Positions 52,880 through 60,963 are shown, counted from the stretch's first letter. The stretch: DNA of 64,000 nucleotides from Azomonas tarimensis (GCF_042648805.1 NZ_JBHRXZ010000022.1:682001-746000); one strand, 5' to 3'. Numbers and translations: made by a program. Notes: generated from the sequence alone by a model not told the origin.

Positions 52880-53923
52880 TCATGGATGGGCGGGCTCGGC
52901 TTGTGAGGTGGAGCTGTCGGTGAATTTTTCGTAGTAGAGCTGTCCGGCCGACGAAACCTTTTCACTCAGCCAGTTTCGGGTCGACTCTACCATCGGCGGC
53001 GGTCCGCAGACATAGAGGTCGAACGGCGTCTCGCTAAGTGCAGCCAGGTCGAAGTGTTCGGTGACATAGCCGCGCCGGCCATCCCAGTGTTCGTCCGGGC
53101 CGCTGACCACCGGGACGAAGCGGAAATCGGCCAGCCGCTCGCCATAACCGGCGATGCGCTCCAAGGCACAGAGGTCCGTGGAATGGCGCACGCCGTAGTA
53201 GAGGCGAATGGGTTGTTCGCAGCCCCGCTCGGTCAGCTGGTCGAGCATGCCGAGAAAGGCCGAGAGGCCCGTACCGCCGGCGACCATCACCAGCGGACGG
53301 TCCGCCTGGCGCAGGTAGAAGGCGCCCAGCGGCGCTTCGAGGGCGATCTGGTCGCCTGGCCGGCAGCGTTCGCGGATGTAGTTGCTCATGGCCCCGTCCG
53401 GCAGCAGCCGGATGAGAAACTCCAGCCGGTTGTCGCCGTTGGGCTGGTTGGCAAAGGAGTAGGCGCGACTGGTGGCCGTGCCCGGCACCTGCAGGCGCGC
53501 ATACTGGCCTGGAAGGAAGTCCAGCGGCTGGTTGCCGCTGGCGTCCAGCTCGAGGATCGCCGTGCTCGGCGACACCTGGCGCACCGCGGTCACCACCCCG
53601 GTGAGCGGGGTCGGGTCGGCCTGGCTGCACAGCGACGAGGCAAAGTCGAAATAGAAGGTGGCGTCCGACTGCACCCGGGTCTGGCAGGTCAGTACCTTGC
53701 CCTGGGCCAGGTCTGCGGCGGAGAGGGCTTCCTCGTCGACATATTCCTGGCTGTAGCGCCCCGACTCGCAGCGACCCTGGCAGGTACCACAAACGCCCTC
53801 GCGGCAGTCCAGCGGCAACTTGATGCCGTTTCTCAGGGCGGCGTCGAGCAGGATTTCATTTTCCTTGACCGGAAAGAACAGCGTCTTGCCGTCGGCGAAG
53901 CTGAACGCAACTTTAAGGCTCAT
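52880..53923 (-). CDS. antC: Anthranilate 1,2-dioxygenase electron transfer component
   Basis: 347 residues in the BenC/AntC layout: N-terminal plant-type ferredoxin (CREGVCGTCQGRCESG, fourth Cys in VLTCQTRVQS), FAD domain (FLPGQYARLQVPGTATSRAY with R-A-Y-S) and NAD domain (LVMVAGGTGLSAFLGMLDQL, LYVCGPPPMVEST). It passes electrons from NADH to AntAB. It is separated from antAB by the porin gene 54361-55635 on the other strand and has its own promoter-operator at 54020-54073. AntC is preferred over BenC because the partner oxygenase is AntAB-like. Confidence 0.85.
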   Translation of the reverse strand: MSLKVAFSFADGKTLFFPVKENEILLDAALRNGIKLPLDCREGVCGTCQGRCESGRYSQEYVDEEALSAADLAQGKVLTCQTRVQSDATFYFDFASSLCSQADPTPLTGVVTAVRQVSPSTAILELDASGNQPLDFLPGQYARLQVPGTATSRAYSFANQPNGDNRLEFLIRLLPDGAMSNYIRERCRPGDQIALEAPLGAFYLRQADRPLVMVAGGTGLSAFLGMLDQLTERGCEQPIRLYYGVRHSTDLCALERIAGYGERLADFRFVPVVSGPDEHWDGRRGYVTEHFDLAALSETPFDLYVCGPPPMVESTRNWLSEKVSSAGQLYYEKFTDSSTSQAEPAHP

Positions 53924-54019
53924 GGTTCAGTGTTCCCCTGGATAACCAAACTTCAACAGGCTCCGGCGCGTTCACTCAAGCTATTGAGTGAGCTGGTCGG
54001 GCCTGCTTGCTTGTGGCCA

Positions 54020-54073
54020 TTTAATGTATTGCGCGGGCCCAGGGTCTATCCCCTTTGTCGACGACGCTTATCC
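54020..54073 (-). promoter_or_regulatory. Candidate AntR-controlled promoter of antC
   Basis: On the minus strand two GGATA boxes (complement of 54069-54073 and 54047-54051) start 22 bp apart. A -10-like ATTAAA (complement of 54020-54025) follows the proximal box by exactly 21 nt. The predicted leader to the antC ATG is about 90 nt. The -10 is the weakest of the four promoters in this set. Confidence 0.6.
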
Positions 54074-54162
54074 GCATATTCCGGCGGCTCGTCGCCGCCC
54101 CCGATCCTTTCCCCTAGCCCGCGTGTTGCATGGCCGGACGGGCAGGCACCCTGCTAAAAATC

Positions 54163-54216
54163 GGATAGGCGTCGGCCAGTATCCGGATAGCTGGCACGCC
54201 CCGCTTGCTGCCTAAT
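54163..54216 (+). promoter_or_regulatory. Candidate AntR-controlled promoter of the second porin
   Basis: GGATA at 54163-54167 and 54185-54189, 22 bp start to start, with CCTAAT at 54211-54216 exactly 21 nt after the proximal box. The porin ATG is at 54361. The boxes read toward the porin gene, as they do for antA, antC and the chemoreceptor gene. Confidence 0.65.
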
Positions 54217-54360
54217 CGATAGCGGAATAACGGAGTTCCCTTATTTCAGTGGATAACTCGATCGGCTTTGAAAGTCGGCGGCACAAGTTGTTTTAAATGA
54301 AGTCTGCCGCAACAGCCAGGCAACTCGCGAGGTTGCCGACCTATCAAGAAGGTAAGCACT

Positions 54361-55635
54361 ATGTTCCATAGGAAGGGTTTGCTCCGCCGTGCAATTGCAG
54401 TGGGGTTGGCGGGGGGGCTTGCGCCATTGGCCGCACAGGCCGCCTTTGTCGAAGACACCGAGGTCAGCCTCGGGCTGCGCAACTTCTATATCGACCGGGA
54501 CTTCAAGCAGAACAATGCGCCGCAATCGCGCGTCGGCAGCTGGACCCAGGGTTTCGATTTCCGGGTGATCTCCGGCTATACCGAAGGGCCGGTGCAGTTC
54601 GGCCTGGATCTTTCGGCGCAGTACGCGGTGCGCCTGGACGGCGGTGGCGGCCGCGGTCCGGACGGCATCATTCCCTACCACCGCAGCGAGGGCGAGCAGG
54701 CCCGCGATTACGGCCGCGCCGCGCTGACCGGCAAGATGCGGTTCTCCAACACCGAGGTGAAGCTCGGCGAGCACCGGCCAAGGTTGCCTGTGGTGTTTCT
54801 CGATGATTCCCGGCAGTTGGTAACCACCTATCACGGCTTCTCCATCGAGTCGAAGGAGATCGACCGGCTCAGCCTGACCGCTGGCCGCTTCACCGAAATC
54901 AGCAGCCGCGAATCCTCGGGCCGGGAAAAAATGTACCTGTTCAACGGACCGGACATCCGTTTCCGCAGCGATGGCCTCAACTTCGGCGGCGCCACCTACG
55001 CCTTTACCCCGGCGTTCTCGGCCACGTACTTCTACGGGCAGCTGGAAGACATCTACGACCAGCATTACTTCGGCCTGGCCCACAACGCCGACCTGGGCAA
55101 TGGCTACAAGCTCAAGACCGACCTGCGCTACTTTCACAACAGCGAGGACGGCGACGCCTACTACGGCGACATCGACAACCGCTCCTACGGCGCCCTGGCG
55201 GTGTTGAGCAAGGGCTTTCACAGCTTCGGCCTGGGCTTCCAGCGCATGCTCGGCGAAAGCGCCTTTCCGACCCTCAGTGGCTACGCGCCGCAGCCATACC
55301 TGGTGAACTGGTCCACCATCGCCTTCATCAAGCCCAACGAGAAGTCCTGGCAGGCGCGCTACGAGTACGACTTCACCGGCCTCGGCGTGCCGGGCCTGAA
55401 GATGATGACCCGCTACATGCGCGGCACCGGCATCGATCGCGGCGGCGACCTGGCGGACAACGTCGAGAGCGAGTTCAACTTCAACCTGGGTTATGTGATC
55501 CAGGACGGGGCGCTCAAGGGCCTGGGCGTGGAGTGGCGCCACATGGATATCAAGACCCGCTATGGCAACGGCGGTGCCTCGGGCGTCGACTTCAAGGAAA
55601 ACCGCCTGATCACTACCTACACCTTCAAGTTCTGA
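54361..55635 (+). CDS. OprD-family outer-membrane porin (copy 2)
   Basis: 424 residues. Signal peptide RRAIAVGLAGGLAPLAAQAA, mature FVEDTEVSLGLRNFYIDRDF, then sequence nearly identical to copy 1 at 44552-45808 (SGYTEGPVQFGLDLSAQYAV, ISSRESSGREKMYLFNGPDI) with most differences after residue 285; terminal TTYTFKF. It lies between antC and antAB in opposite orientation and has its own two-GGATA-box promoter, so it is probably the outer-membrane entry route for anthranilate. GAAGG precedes the ATG. The signal peptides of the two copies differ, so the duplication boundary lies near the mature N-terminus. Confidence 0.88.
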   Translation: MFHRKGLLRRAIAVGLAGGLAPLAAQAAFVEDTEVSLGLRNFYIDRDFKQNNAPQSRVGSWTQGFDFRVISGYTEGPVQFGLDLSAQYAVRLDGGGGRGPDGIIPYHRSEGEQARDYGRAALTGKMRFSNTEVKLGEHRPRLPVVFLDDSRQLVTTYHGFSIESKEIDRLSLTAGRFTEISSRESSGREKMYLFNGPDIRFRSDGLNFGGATYAFTPAFSATYFYGQLEDIYDQHYFGLAHNADLGNGYKLKTDLRYFHNSEDGDAYYGDIDNRSYGALAVLSKGFHSFGLGFQRMLGESAFPTLSGYAPQPYLVNWSTIAFIKPNEKSWQARYEYDFTGLGVPGLKMMTRYMRGTGIDRGGDLADNVESEFNFNLGYVIQDGALKGLGVEWRHMDIKTRYGNGGASGVDFKENRLITTYTFKF

Positions 55636-55772
55636 CCCCGCGGTTCCGACGCCCGGCGCGCCGGCGTTCCTCGCCGCAAGCCGTGACGTCGGATTACGCT
55701 CCGCCAATCCGACCTACCGTGCTGTAGGTCAGGTTAGCCGCAGGCGTAACCTGAGGGGCGGGGCCGAGGCAC

Positions 55773-55801
55773 AAAAAAGACCGGTGCTTCGAACACCGGG
55801 G
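55773..55801 (-). terminator. Duplicate antAB terminator (distal copy)
   Basis: On the minus strand CCGGTG pairs with CACCGG (55781-55799) and is followed by a six-U tract (55773-55778). It is the slightly degenerate copy of the terminator at 55922-55952 and may also act on transcripts from the porin side. Confidence 0.7.
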
Positions 55802-55921
55802 TGGCAATGGCTGCCTGCAGGGACCAAACACCTGACGTCGGATTACGCTCCGCCAATCCGACCTACCGTGCTGTAGGTCAGGTTAGCCGCAGGCGTAACC
55901 TGACGGGCGGGGCCGAGGCAC

Positions 55922-55952
55922 AAAAAAGACCCCGGTGCTTCGAACACCGGGG
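55922..55952 (-). terminator. Rho-independent terminator of antAB
   Basis: The palindrome CCCCGGTGCTTCGAACACCG plus GGG at 55930-55952 forms a 9-bp stem and is followed on the minus strand by U residues (55922-55927). It lies 30 bp after the antB stop. Confidence 0.88.
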
Positions 55953-55981
55953 TGGCAATGTCTGCCTGCAGGGAACGAAAC

Positions 55982-56479
55982 CTAGAGGTGGTAGAAGTCG
56001 AGCACCGAGTTGATGGTGTCGTTGAGCAGGACGACATGCTTGCGGGTGATGCGGAAGCTGTCGCCGCTGGGGCGCAGGTGATAGGTGGCCCAGCCGTAGA
56101 ACTCCTCGGAAGTGCCCAGCCGGTAGTAGCTGGTCTGCCAGTTGAGCCTGACCTGCAGCAATCCGCCCTCATGCTCGGCGATGCGCACATTGTTGATCGC
56201 GTGCAGGGTGCGTGGCATTGGGCTGGCCGAGGCGGCCTTGCCGGTGCGGATGCGGAATATCCGGTCTTCCAGGCCCGAGCGGCTGGCGTAGTAGATCAGC
56301 GACATGCCGCGCTTGGGGTCGGTGGTGTAGACGTGCTCGGAGTCCCACTGTGGCAGGTGGAACTCGCTGTTCTCGTCGAACAGTTCAAGGTAGGCGTCCC
56401 AGTCCTGGGCGTCGCAGAGTTCGGATTTGCGGTAGAAGAACTGTTCCACCTGGTATTGCAGTTGCGGATTCATCGTCAC
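55982..56479 (-). CDS. antB: Anthranilate 1,2-dioxygenase small subunit
   Basis: 165 residues, NTF2-like beta subunit: YQVEQFFYRKSELCDAQDWD, YLELFDENSEFHLPQWDSEH, AINNVRIAEHEGGLLQVRLN and RKHVVLLNDTINSVLDFYHL. These closely follow AntB of Pseudomonas. It stabilises the AntA oxygenase. Its ATG overlaps the antA stop by 4 bp. It ends at the border of a duplicated REP/terminator block. Confidence 0.88.
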   Translation of the reverse strand: MTMNPQLQYQVEQFFYRKSELCDAQDWDAYLELFDENSEFHLPQWDSEHVYTTDPKRGMSLIYYASRSGLEDRIFRIRTGKAASASPMPRTLHAINNVRIAEHEGGLLQVRLNWQTSYYRLGTSEEFYGWATYHLRPSGDSFRITRKHVVLLNDTINSVLDFYHL

Positions 56480-57861
56480 ACCTCACGCGGTTTCAGGGAT
56501 TTGGCCGCCAGCCCGTCCAGCAGGTATTTCTGCCAGGCGCCGTGCTGGTTGACGTAGAGCCCTTCGTGGGTGAACTCGGTGCCGGTCAGGGCCGGGGTGA
56601 TGCCGATGGTCTCGCTGTTCGGCGTCGGGCCTTCGACCCATTTGTCGTGGCCGCGGGAGATGTCGCTCCAGCGTTCCAGGCGGGCTTCGAAGCCGCGCTG
56701 GGCCTCGCGGAATTCCACCAGGTCGTCGGGGGTGCCGAGGCCGGAGACGTTGAAGAAGTCCTCGAATTGTCGGATGCGGTTCTCCCGGTCGGCGTCCGAC
56801 TCGCCCTTGACCCCCAGGCAGAAGCTGTGGATCTCGGTCTTGTTCCAGGCCAGCGGGCGGATGATCCGCAGCTGCGAACTGATCTGGTCGAGGAAGAACA
56901 TGCTCGGGTAGATGTTCAGGTTGCGCAGGCGGTGCATCATCCACTCGGCCTTGCCCTGGCCGTACTCCTCGACCAGGCGCGGCATGATGCTGGCGTAGCC
57001 GGGGCGCACGCTGGGGTTGGGCATGTCGCTGAACAGCACGCTGTGGCCGTTGTTGAAGGCGAACCAGCCATCATCGGTCTCGGCATCGCCGGCGCCGAGC
57101 TTGCTGTAGTCCAGGGTGCTGCCGCTGGCGGCGCCCTTGGCGGCGTTGACCTGCTGGCGGTGCTGCACTGTGGCCACGTAGTTGTAGTGCACGGTGCTGA
57201 CGTGGTAGCCGTCGAGGCCGTTCTCGTTCTGCAACTTCCAGTTGCCGTCGAAAGTATAGGTGGACTTGCCCGGCAGCACTTCCAGCTCGCCGGTCCTGGA
57301 CTGTGCCACCATCATGTCGAAGAACACCTTGGCGTCTCCCAGGTAGTCTTCCAGCGAGTCGCTGCCCGCCACGTCGAGGCTGATGAACACGAAGCCCTTG
57401 TAGCTCTCGATGCGCGCCTTCTTCAGACCGCGGGTGGCCTTGTCGAAGCCCTCGGGATATTCGCCGGGCGCCTTTACCTTCACCAGGCGGCCGTCGCTCT
57501 TGTAGCACCAGGCGTGGAAGGGGCAGGTAAAGGTGGACTGGTTGCCCTTGCCGACGCGGGTCAGGGTGGTGCCGCGGTGCTGGCAGGCGTTGATCAAGGC
57601 GTTCAGCCGACCTTCGCCGTCGCGGGTGATGATCATCGGCTGACGGCCGGCACGCATCGTCATGAAGTCGTGGTTGTTGGCGATCTCGCTCTCGTGGCAG
57701 GCGTAGATCCAGTTCTTCTCGAAGATCAGCTCCATTTCGAGGTCGAACAGTTCCGGCTCGGTGAACATGTCCCGGGCGATACGGTAGACGCCTTCGACCG
57801 GGCGGAAGTCCAGGCAGCCCTGAACGAATTCCTGCCATTGGGTGATGGTTCTGCTACTCAT
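56476..57861 (-). CDS. antA: Anthranilate 1,2-dioxygenase large subunit
   Basis: 461 residues. Rieske ligands in INACQHRGTTLTRV (C-x-H) and FTCPFHAWCYKSDG (C-x-x-H); mononuclear iron site in NENGLDGYHVSTVHYNY. The N-terminus (FVQGCLDFRPVEGVYRIARD) and the FHAWCYKSDGRL stretch match AntA rather than BenA, whose Rieske motif reads FHGW. AntABC converts anthranilate to catechol with release of CO2 and ammonia. AAGGGG precedes the ATG. A two-box operator and -10 hexamer lie 38-91 bp upstream. Confidence 0.9.
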   Translation of the reverse strand: MSSRTITQWQEFVQGCLDFRPVEGVYRIARDMFTEPELFDLEMELIFEKNWIYACHESEIANNHDFMTMRAGRQPMIITRDGEGRLNALINACQHRGTTLTRVGKGNQSTFTCPFHAWCYKSDGRLVKVKAPGEYPEGFDKATRGLKKARIESYKGFVFISLDVAGSDSLEDYLGDAKVFFDMMVAQSRTGELEVLPGKSTYTFDGNWKLQNENGLDGYHVSTVHYNYVATVQHRQQVNAAKGAASGSTLDYSKLGAGDAETDDGWFAFNNGHSVLFSDMPNPSVRPGYASIMPRLVEEYGQGKAEWMMHRLRNLNIYPSMFFLDQISSQLRIIRPLAWNKTEIHSFCLGVKGESDADRENRIRQFEDFFNVSGLGTPDDLVEFREAQRGFEARLERWSDISRGHDKWVEGPTPNSETIGITPALTGTEFTHEGLYVNQHGAWQKYLLDGLAAKSLKPREV

Positions 57862-57898
57862 GGAATGGGCCCCTTGCGGTGGGTGTTGAGCAGCCCTG

Positions 57899-57952
57899 AT
57901 TAGAAGCCGTGGCCCGGACAGGCTCTATCCGCCTCCTCGACGAACACTATCC
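57899..57952 (-). promoter_or_regulatory. Candidate AntR-controlled promoter of antAB
   Basis: On the minus strand GGATA boxes (complement of 57948-57952 and 57926-57930) start 22 bp apart, and TCTAAT (complement of 57899-57904) follows the proximal box by 21 nt. The leader to the antA ATG would be about 30 nt. The arrangement resembles XylS-type tandem boxes upstream of Pm. Confidence 0.7.
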
Positions 57953-57972
57953 GCATAGTCAGGATCTGCCCG

Positions 57973-59520
57973 TCAGCGGTCGAAACGCCGGGCCAGGCCG
58001 TGCAACGACTCCGCCTGGCTTAGCAACAACTGGCTGCTCTGGGCGCCTTCCCGTGCGCTGTCGGCGTTGCGCGACGAGAGCTGGGCGATGCGTTCGATCT
58101 GCTGGCTGATGTCGTTGGCGACCTGGGTCTGCTCCTCGGTGGCCACGGCCATCTGCTGGCTCATGCCGGAGATCGCCGCCACCGAGGCGGCGATGCCCTG
58201 TAGCGCTTCGCGTACCACTCCTACGTCCGCGGCGCAGGTATGGGCGAGCTGCACGCCCTGGCTCGACATTTCAACCGTGCGCTGGGTGCTCTGGCGCAGC
58301 CCGGCGATCAACTGGCGGATCTGCTCGGTGGATTGTTGGGTCCGCAGGGCCAGCGAGCGCACCTCGTCGGCGACCACCGCGAAGCCGCGGCCCTGCTCGC
58401 CGGCGCGGGCGGCCTCGATGGCGGCATTGAGCGCCAGCAGGTTGGTCTGTTCAGCGATGGCGTTGATCACTTCGACCACTCCGCCGATCGAGTCGCTGGC
58501 CTCGGCCAGCCGGGCGATGGCGTCGCCGATGCCCTGCACCGAAGTGCTCAACTGGCCCATGGATTGGAGATTGCGCTCGGCCATTTCCTGGCCACCGTCA
58601 GCCAGCCCGCTGGCCTCGGCTGCCGACTCGGCGGTGAGATGTACATGGCTGGCGATTTCCTGGACAGTGGCCACCATTTCGCAGATTGCCGTGGCCGCCT
58701 GGTCGGTCTCGTTGCGCTGGGTTTCCAGCGATTCGGCGTCCCGCTGCACCCGTGCGGCATAGTCCATGGCGGTGGCCTCCACCTGCTGGCCGGCCATGCC
58801 GATACGCAGCAGCGCCGTGTGCAGGCGGGCGTTGTGGCCGTGCAGGGCCAGTGCGGCCAGCGCCGTCGGGCCATCGCCATCGCTGTAGTTGCCGGCCGAC
58901 AGGGCGCTGTTGCAGGCCGAGGGCTGTCCTTCGAGCAGTTCGCGCATGGCCTGGTGCTGACGGCGGGCCTGCCACAGGTGCAGTCCCGGCAACGGCAGCG
59001 TGGCCAGTGCGGCGAGAACGGGCGGGGCGCCCGCGGCAAGGGCCAGGCCAAGGGTTACCAGGCTGCACAGCGCAGTAGGCATCCAGCGATCCAGCGTACC
59101 CGGCGCCAGTTGCGGGCGCCGCCGTGCGCCACCGAGCCGGCGATACAGGCGGCTGGCTCGGTCGATCTGCCCGGCATCGGCGCGGCGCGCCATGGCGCCG
59201 TAGCCGACGTGCCGGTCGCCATCGAATACCCGCATGATGTAGAGATCGATCCAGAAGCCGCTGCCGTCGCGCCGGCGGTTCTTCACCACCCCCGCCCAAG
59301 GGCGCCCGGCGCGCAGCGATCGCCAGAGGTCGGCGACTACGGCGTCGGGTGTTTCCGGGTGGCGCAGGATCGAGCAGGGCTGGCCGAGCAGGGCGCTGCG
59401 GTTGAAGCCGCTGGCCTCGACCAGGGCGTCGTTGCACAGGTTCAGCACGCCGTCGAGGTCGGTGCGAAAGATGATCGGGCCGGCCTGGTCGGTAGCCGTG
59501 GGTATTGCGGTAGTGGACAT
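57973..59520 (-). CDS. PAS-domain methyl-accepting chemotaxis protein, Aer-like
   Basis: 515 residues. Residues ~15-110 form a PAS domain (GPIIFRTDLDGVLNLCNDAL, with KNRRRDGSGFWIDLYIMRVF), followed by hydrophobic spans around 147-185 (ALCSLVTLGLALAAGAPPVL) and a C-terminal MCP signalling domain whose hairpin tip is EQTNLLALNAAIEAARAGEQ with GRGFAVVADEVRSLA. No periplasmic sensory domain, as in Aer energy-taxis receptors. Its promoter carries the same two-GGATA-box operator as the ant genes, so it is likely induced with anthranilate catabolism. Upstream of antA and transcribed in the same direction. Confidence 0.85.
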   Translation of the reverse strand: MSTTAIPTATDQAGPIIFRTDLDGVLNLCNDALVEASGFNRSALLGQPCSILRHPETPDAVVADLWRSLRAGRPWAGVVKNRRRDGSGFWIDLYIMRVFDGDRHVGYGAMARRADAGQIDRASRLYRRLGGARRRPQLAPGTLDRWMPTALCSLVTLGLALAAGAPPVLAALATLPLPGLHLWQARRQHQAMRELLEGQPSACNSALSAGNYSDGDGPTALAALALHGHNARLHTALLRIGMAGQQVEATAMDYAARVQRDAESLETQRNETDQAATAICEMVATVQEIASHVHLTAESAAEASGLADGGQEMAERNLQSMGQLSTSVQGIGDAIARLAEASDSIGGVVEVINAIAEQTNLLALNAAIEAARAGEQGRGFAVVADEVRSLALRTQQSTEQIRQLIAGLRQSTQRTVEMSSQGVQLAHTCAADVGVVREALQGIAASVAAISGMSQQMAVATEEQTQVANDISQQIERIAQLSSRNADSAREGAQSSQLLLSQAESLHGLARRFDR

Positions 59521-59583
59521 GGGAAGGCGCCTTGGGGTCGGAACGACGGCCGGCGTCTCCGCCAGTCAGGTCTGGGCGGCTCG

Positions 59584-59637
59584 ATTAGACCTGCCCGTGC
59601 CGGGGCGTGATATCCGCTTTTTCAGGCTTCGCTATCC
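59584..59637 (-). promoter_or_regulatory. Candidate AntR-controlled promoter of the chemoreceptor gene
   Basis: On the minus strand GGATA boxes (complement of 59633-59637 and 59611-59615) start 22 bp apart, and TCTAAT (complement of 59584-59589) follows the proximal box by exactly 21 nt, identical to the antAB promoter geometry. Leader to the ATG at 59520 would be about 57 nt. Confidence 0.65.
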
Positions 59638-59816
59638 GCAAAGTGGATGGGTCGGAGCCGCCCGGAAACGGGCGCGCTGCACCCTTTTGGCCCCGTTTCG
59701 TAGCGCCCATTGCCGCTTCCGTTACCTTCGGTTACCCCAGGGCCGGTGGCCGGGACGGGTAAAACCTCCGAGTCGCTCGCCAGCAGGCGTCGGGTGAAGG
59801 GCAATCGGAGGTTCTT

Positions 59817-59843
59817 ATCCGCTTAATGCAGCTTCGCTATCCG
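59817..59843 (-). promoter_or_regulatory. Orphan two-box AntR-type site upstream of antR
   Basis: TATCC at 59817-59821 and 59839-59843, 22 bp start to start, 99 bp upstream of the antR ATG. The orientation is away from antR, and no -10-like hexamer occurs 21 nt beyond the boxes (the hexamer there is CCCGAC). It may therefore serve autoregulation or looping rather than activation. Confidence 0.55.
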
Positions 59844-59941
59844 AAAAACGAGCGCTGCGGCACGATGGTATGGCGATTGCCTCGTCAGTTGTCACGTGCC
59901 GTCAGAGCGCGACCGTTCTTAGCCTTGCAGGTACAACTCTC

Positions 59942-60949
59942 ATGAATGCGAACAGCCAGATCGGGTATCACGATATCCATGCCGACCACCATGACCTGAC
60001 GGGGGCGCACTCGTGGATGCAGAACATTTGCGGACCACACCGGCTCAAGGTCAGCGCGCCGAGCCACATCCACTTTCGTCACATGGGCCGGGTGTTGCGC
60101 TCGTCCACACTCGGCTATATCGAATATGGCACCGACGTCACCGTCGGCATCGAGGATGCCAACTACCTCAACAGCTACAGCCTCAGCCTGCCACTGCAGG
60201 GCGAGCAGGAACATCGCCGGAAGGGCGAGCTGGTGTACTCGGATCAGGACAACGGGGTGATCGTCTCGCCGCACGAGAGCCAGGAGCTGGCCATGACCGG
60301 CGAGTGCCGCAAGCTGCAGGTGGCCATCTCGCGGCGGGCAATGCGCAGCACACTCGAGAGCATGCTGCATCGTTCGGCGGACCAGCCGCTGCATTTCGAG
60401 ACGCGGATGGATGCGGTCAACGGTCCTAGCGGGGCCTGGTGGCGGATGGTCAAGCACTTCCTGATGGAAATGCAGCACACCGGCGAGCTGTTCAGCCAGC
60501 CGATGCTCTCGACCGACATGGAGACCCTGCTGATCAAGGGCCTGATCCTCGCGCAGCCCAACAACTACAGCGCCGAGCTGAACCGCACCTGCCAGGTGAG
60601 GTTGCCCCATTACCTGATCCGCGCCCAGGAGTTCATCCACGCCCATGCGCGGGAAGAACTGCACCTGGAAGACATCGAGATCGCCGCCGGCATCTCACGC
60701 TTCAAGCTGTTCGAGGGCTTCAAGCGGCACTTCGGGATGGCGCCCATGGCTTACCTGAAAAAGTATCGGCTGACGGCGGTGCGCCAGGAAATCCTCGAAG
60801 ACCGCTCGGCCCGCAATATCTCCGAAATCGCCATGGGCTGGGGCTTCACCCATCTGGGTCGCTTTTCCACCGAGTACCGCAAGCTGTTCGACGAAACCCC
60901 GAGCACGACCTTGCAGCGTAACGAAGCCCGTCGCAATCGCGCCTTCTGA
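59942..60949 (+). CDS. antR: AraC/XylS family regulator, probable AntR
   Basis: 335 residues from ATG 59942; the open frame continues upstream but MNANSQIGYHDIHADHHDLT is the likely start. N-terminal AraC_binding_2-type domain (NYLNSYSLSLPLQGEQEHRR, SDQDNGVIVSPHESQELAMT) and C-terminal HTH_18: AGISRFKLFEGFKRHFGMAP, MAYLKKYRLTAVRQEI, ISEIAMGWGFTHLGRFSTEY. Divergent from the chemoreceptor gene and next to antAB. The size, fold and location fit AntR, the anthranilate-responsive activator. A second regulator gene follows after 14 bp. Confidence 0.8.
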   Translation: MNANSQIGYHDIHADHHDLTGAHSWMQNICGPHRLKVSAPSHIHFRHMGRVLRSSTLGYIEYGTDVTVGIEDANYLNSYSLSLPLQGEQEHRRKGELVYSDQDNGVIVSPHESQELAMTGECRKLQVAISRRAMRSTLESMLHRSADQPLHFETRMDAVNGPSGAWWRMVKHFLMEMQHTGELFSQPMLSTDMETLLIKGLILAQPNNYSAELNRTCQVRLPHYLIRAQEFIHAHAREELHLEDIEIAAGISRFKLFEGFKRHFGMAPMAYLKKYRLTAVRQEILEDRSARNISEIAMGWGFTHLGRFSTEYRKLFDETPSTTLQRNEARRNRAF

Positions 60950-60963
60950 GCGGAGGATCTGCC

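Larger units (their letters stand above)
55684..55981. repeat. 149-bp tandem duplication carrying REP palindromes and the antB terminator
   Basis: Two near-perfect copies, 55684-55832 and 55833-55981. Each holds TGACGTCGGATTACGCTCCG with its partner AATCCGACCTAC, then TAGGTCAGGTTAGCCGCAGG with GTAACCTGA, then an A-run and a hairpin. The second copy ends at the antB stop codon. The first palindrome is the same family as part A of the 8219-8737 array. Confidence 0.85.

Noticed and set aside
56476..57861. Benzoate dioxygenase (benAB) instead of antAB
   Set aside because: N-terminal FVQGCLDFRPVEGVYRIARD and the CPFHAWCYKS Rieske motif follow AntA; BenA has FHGW and a different N-terminus.
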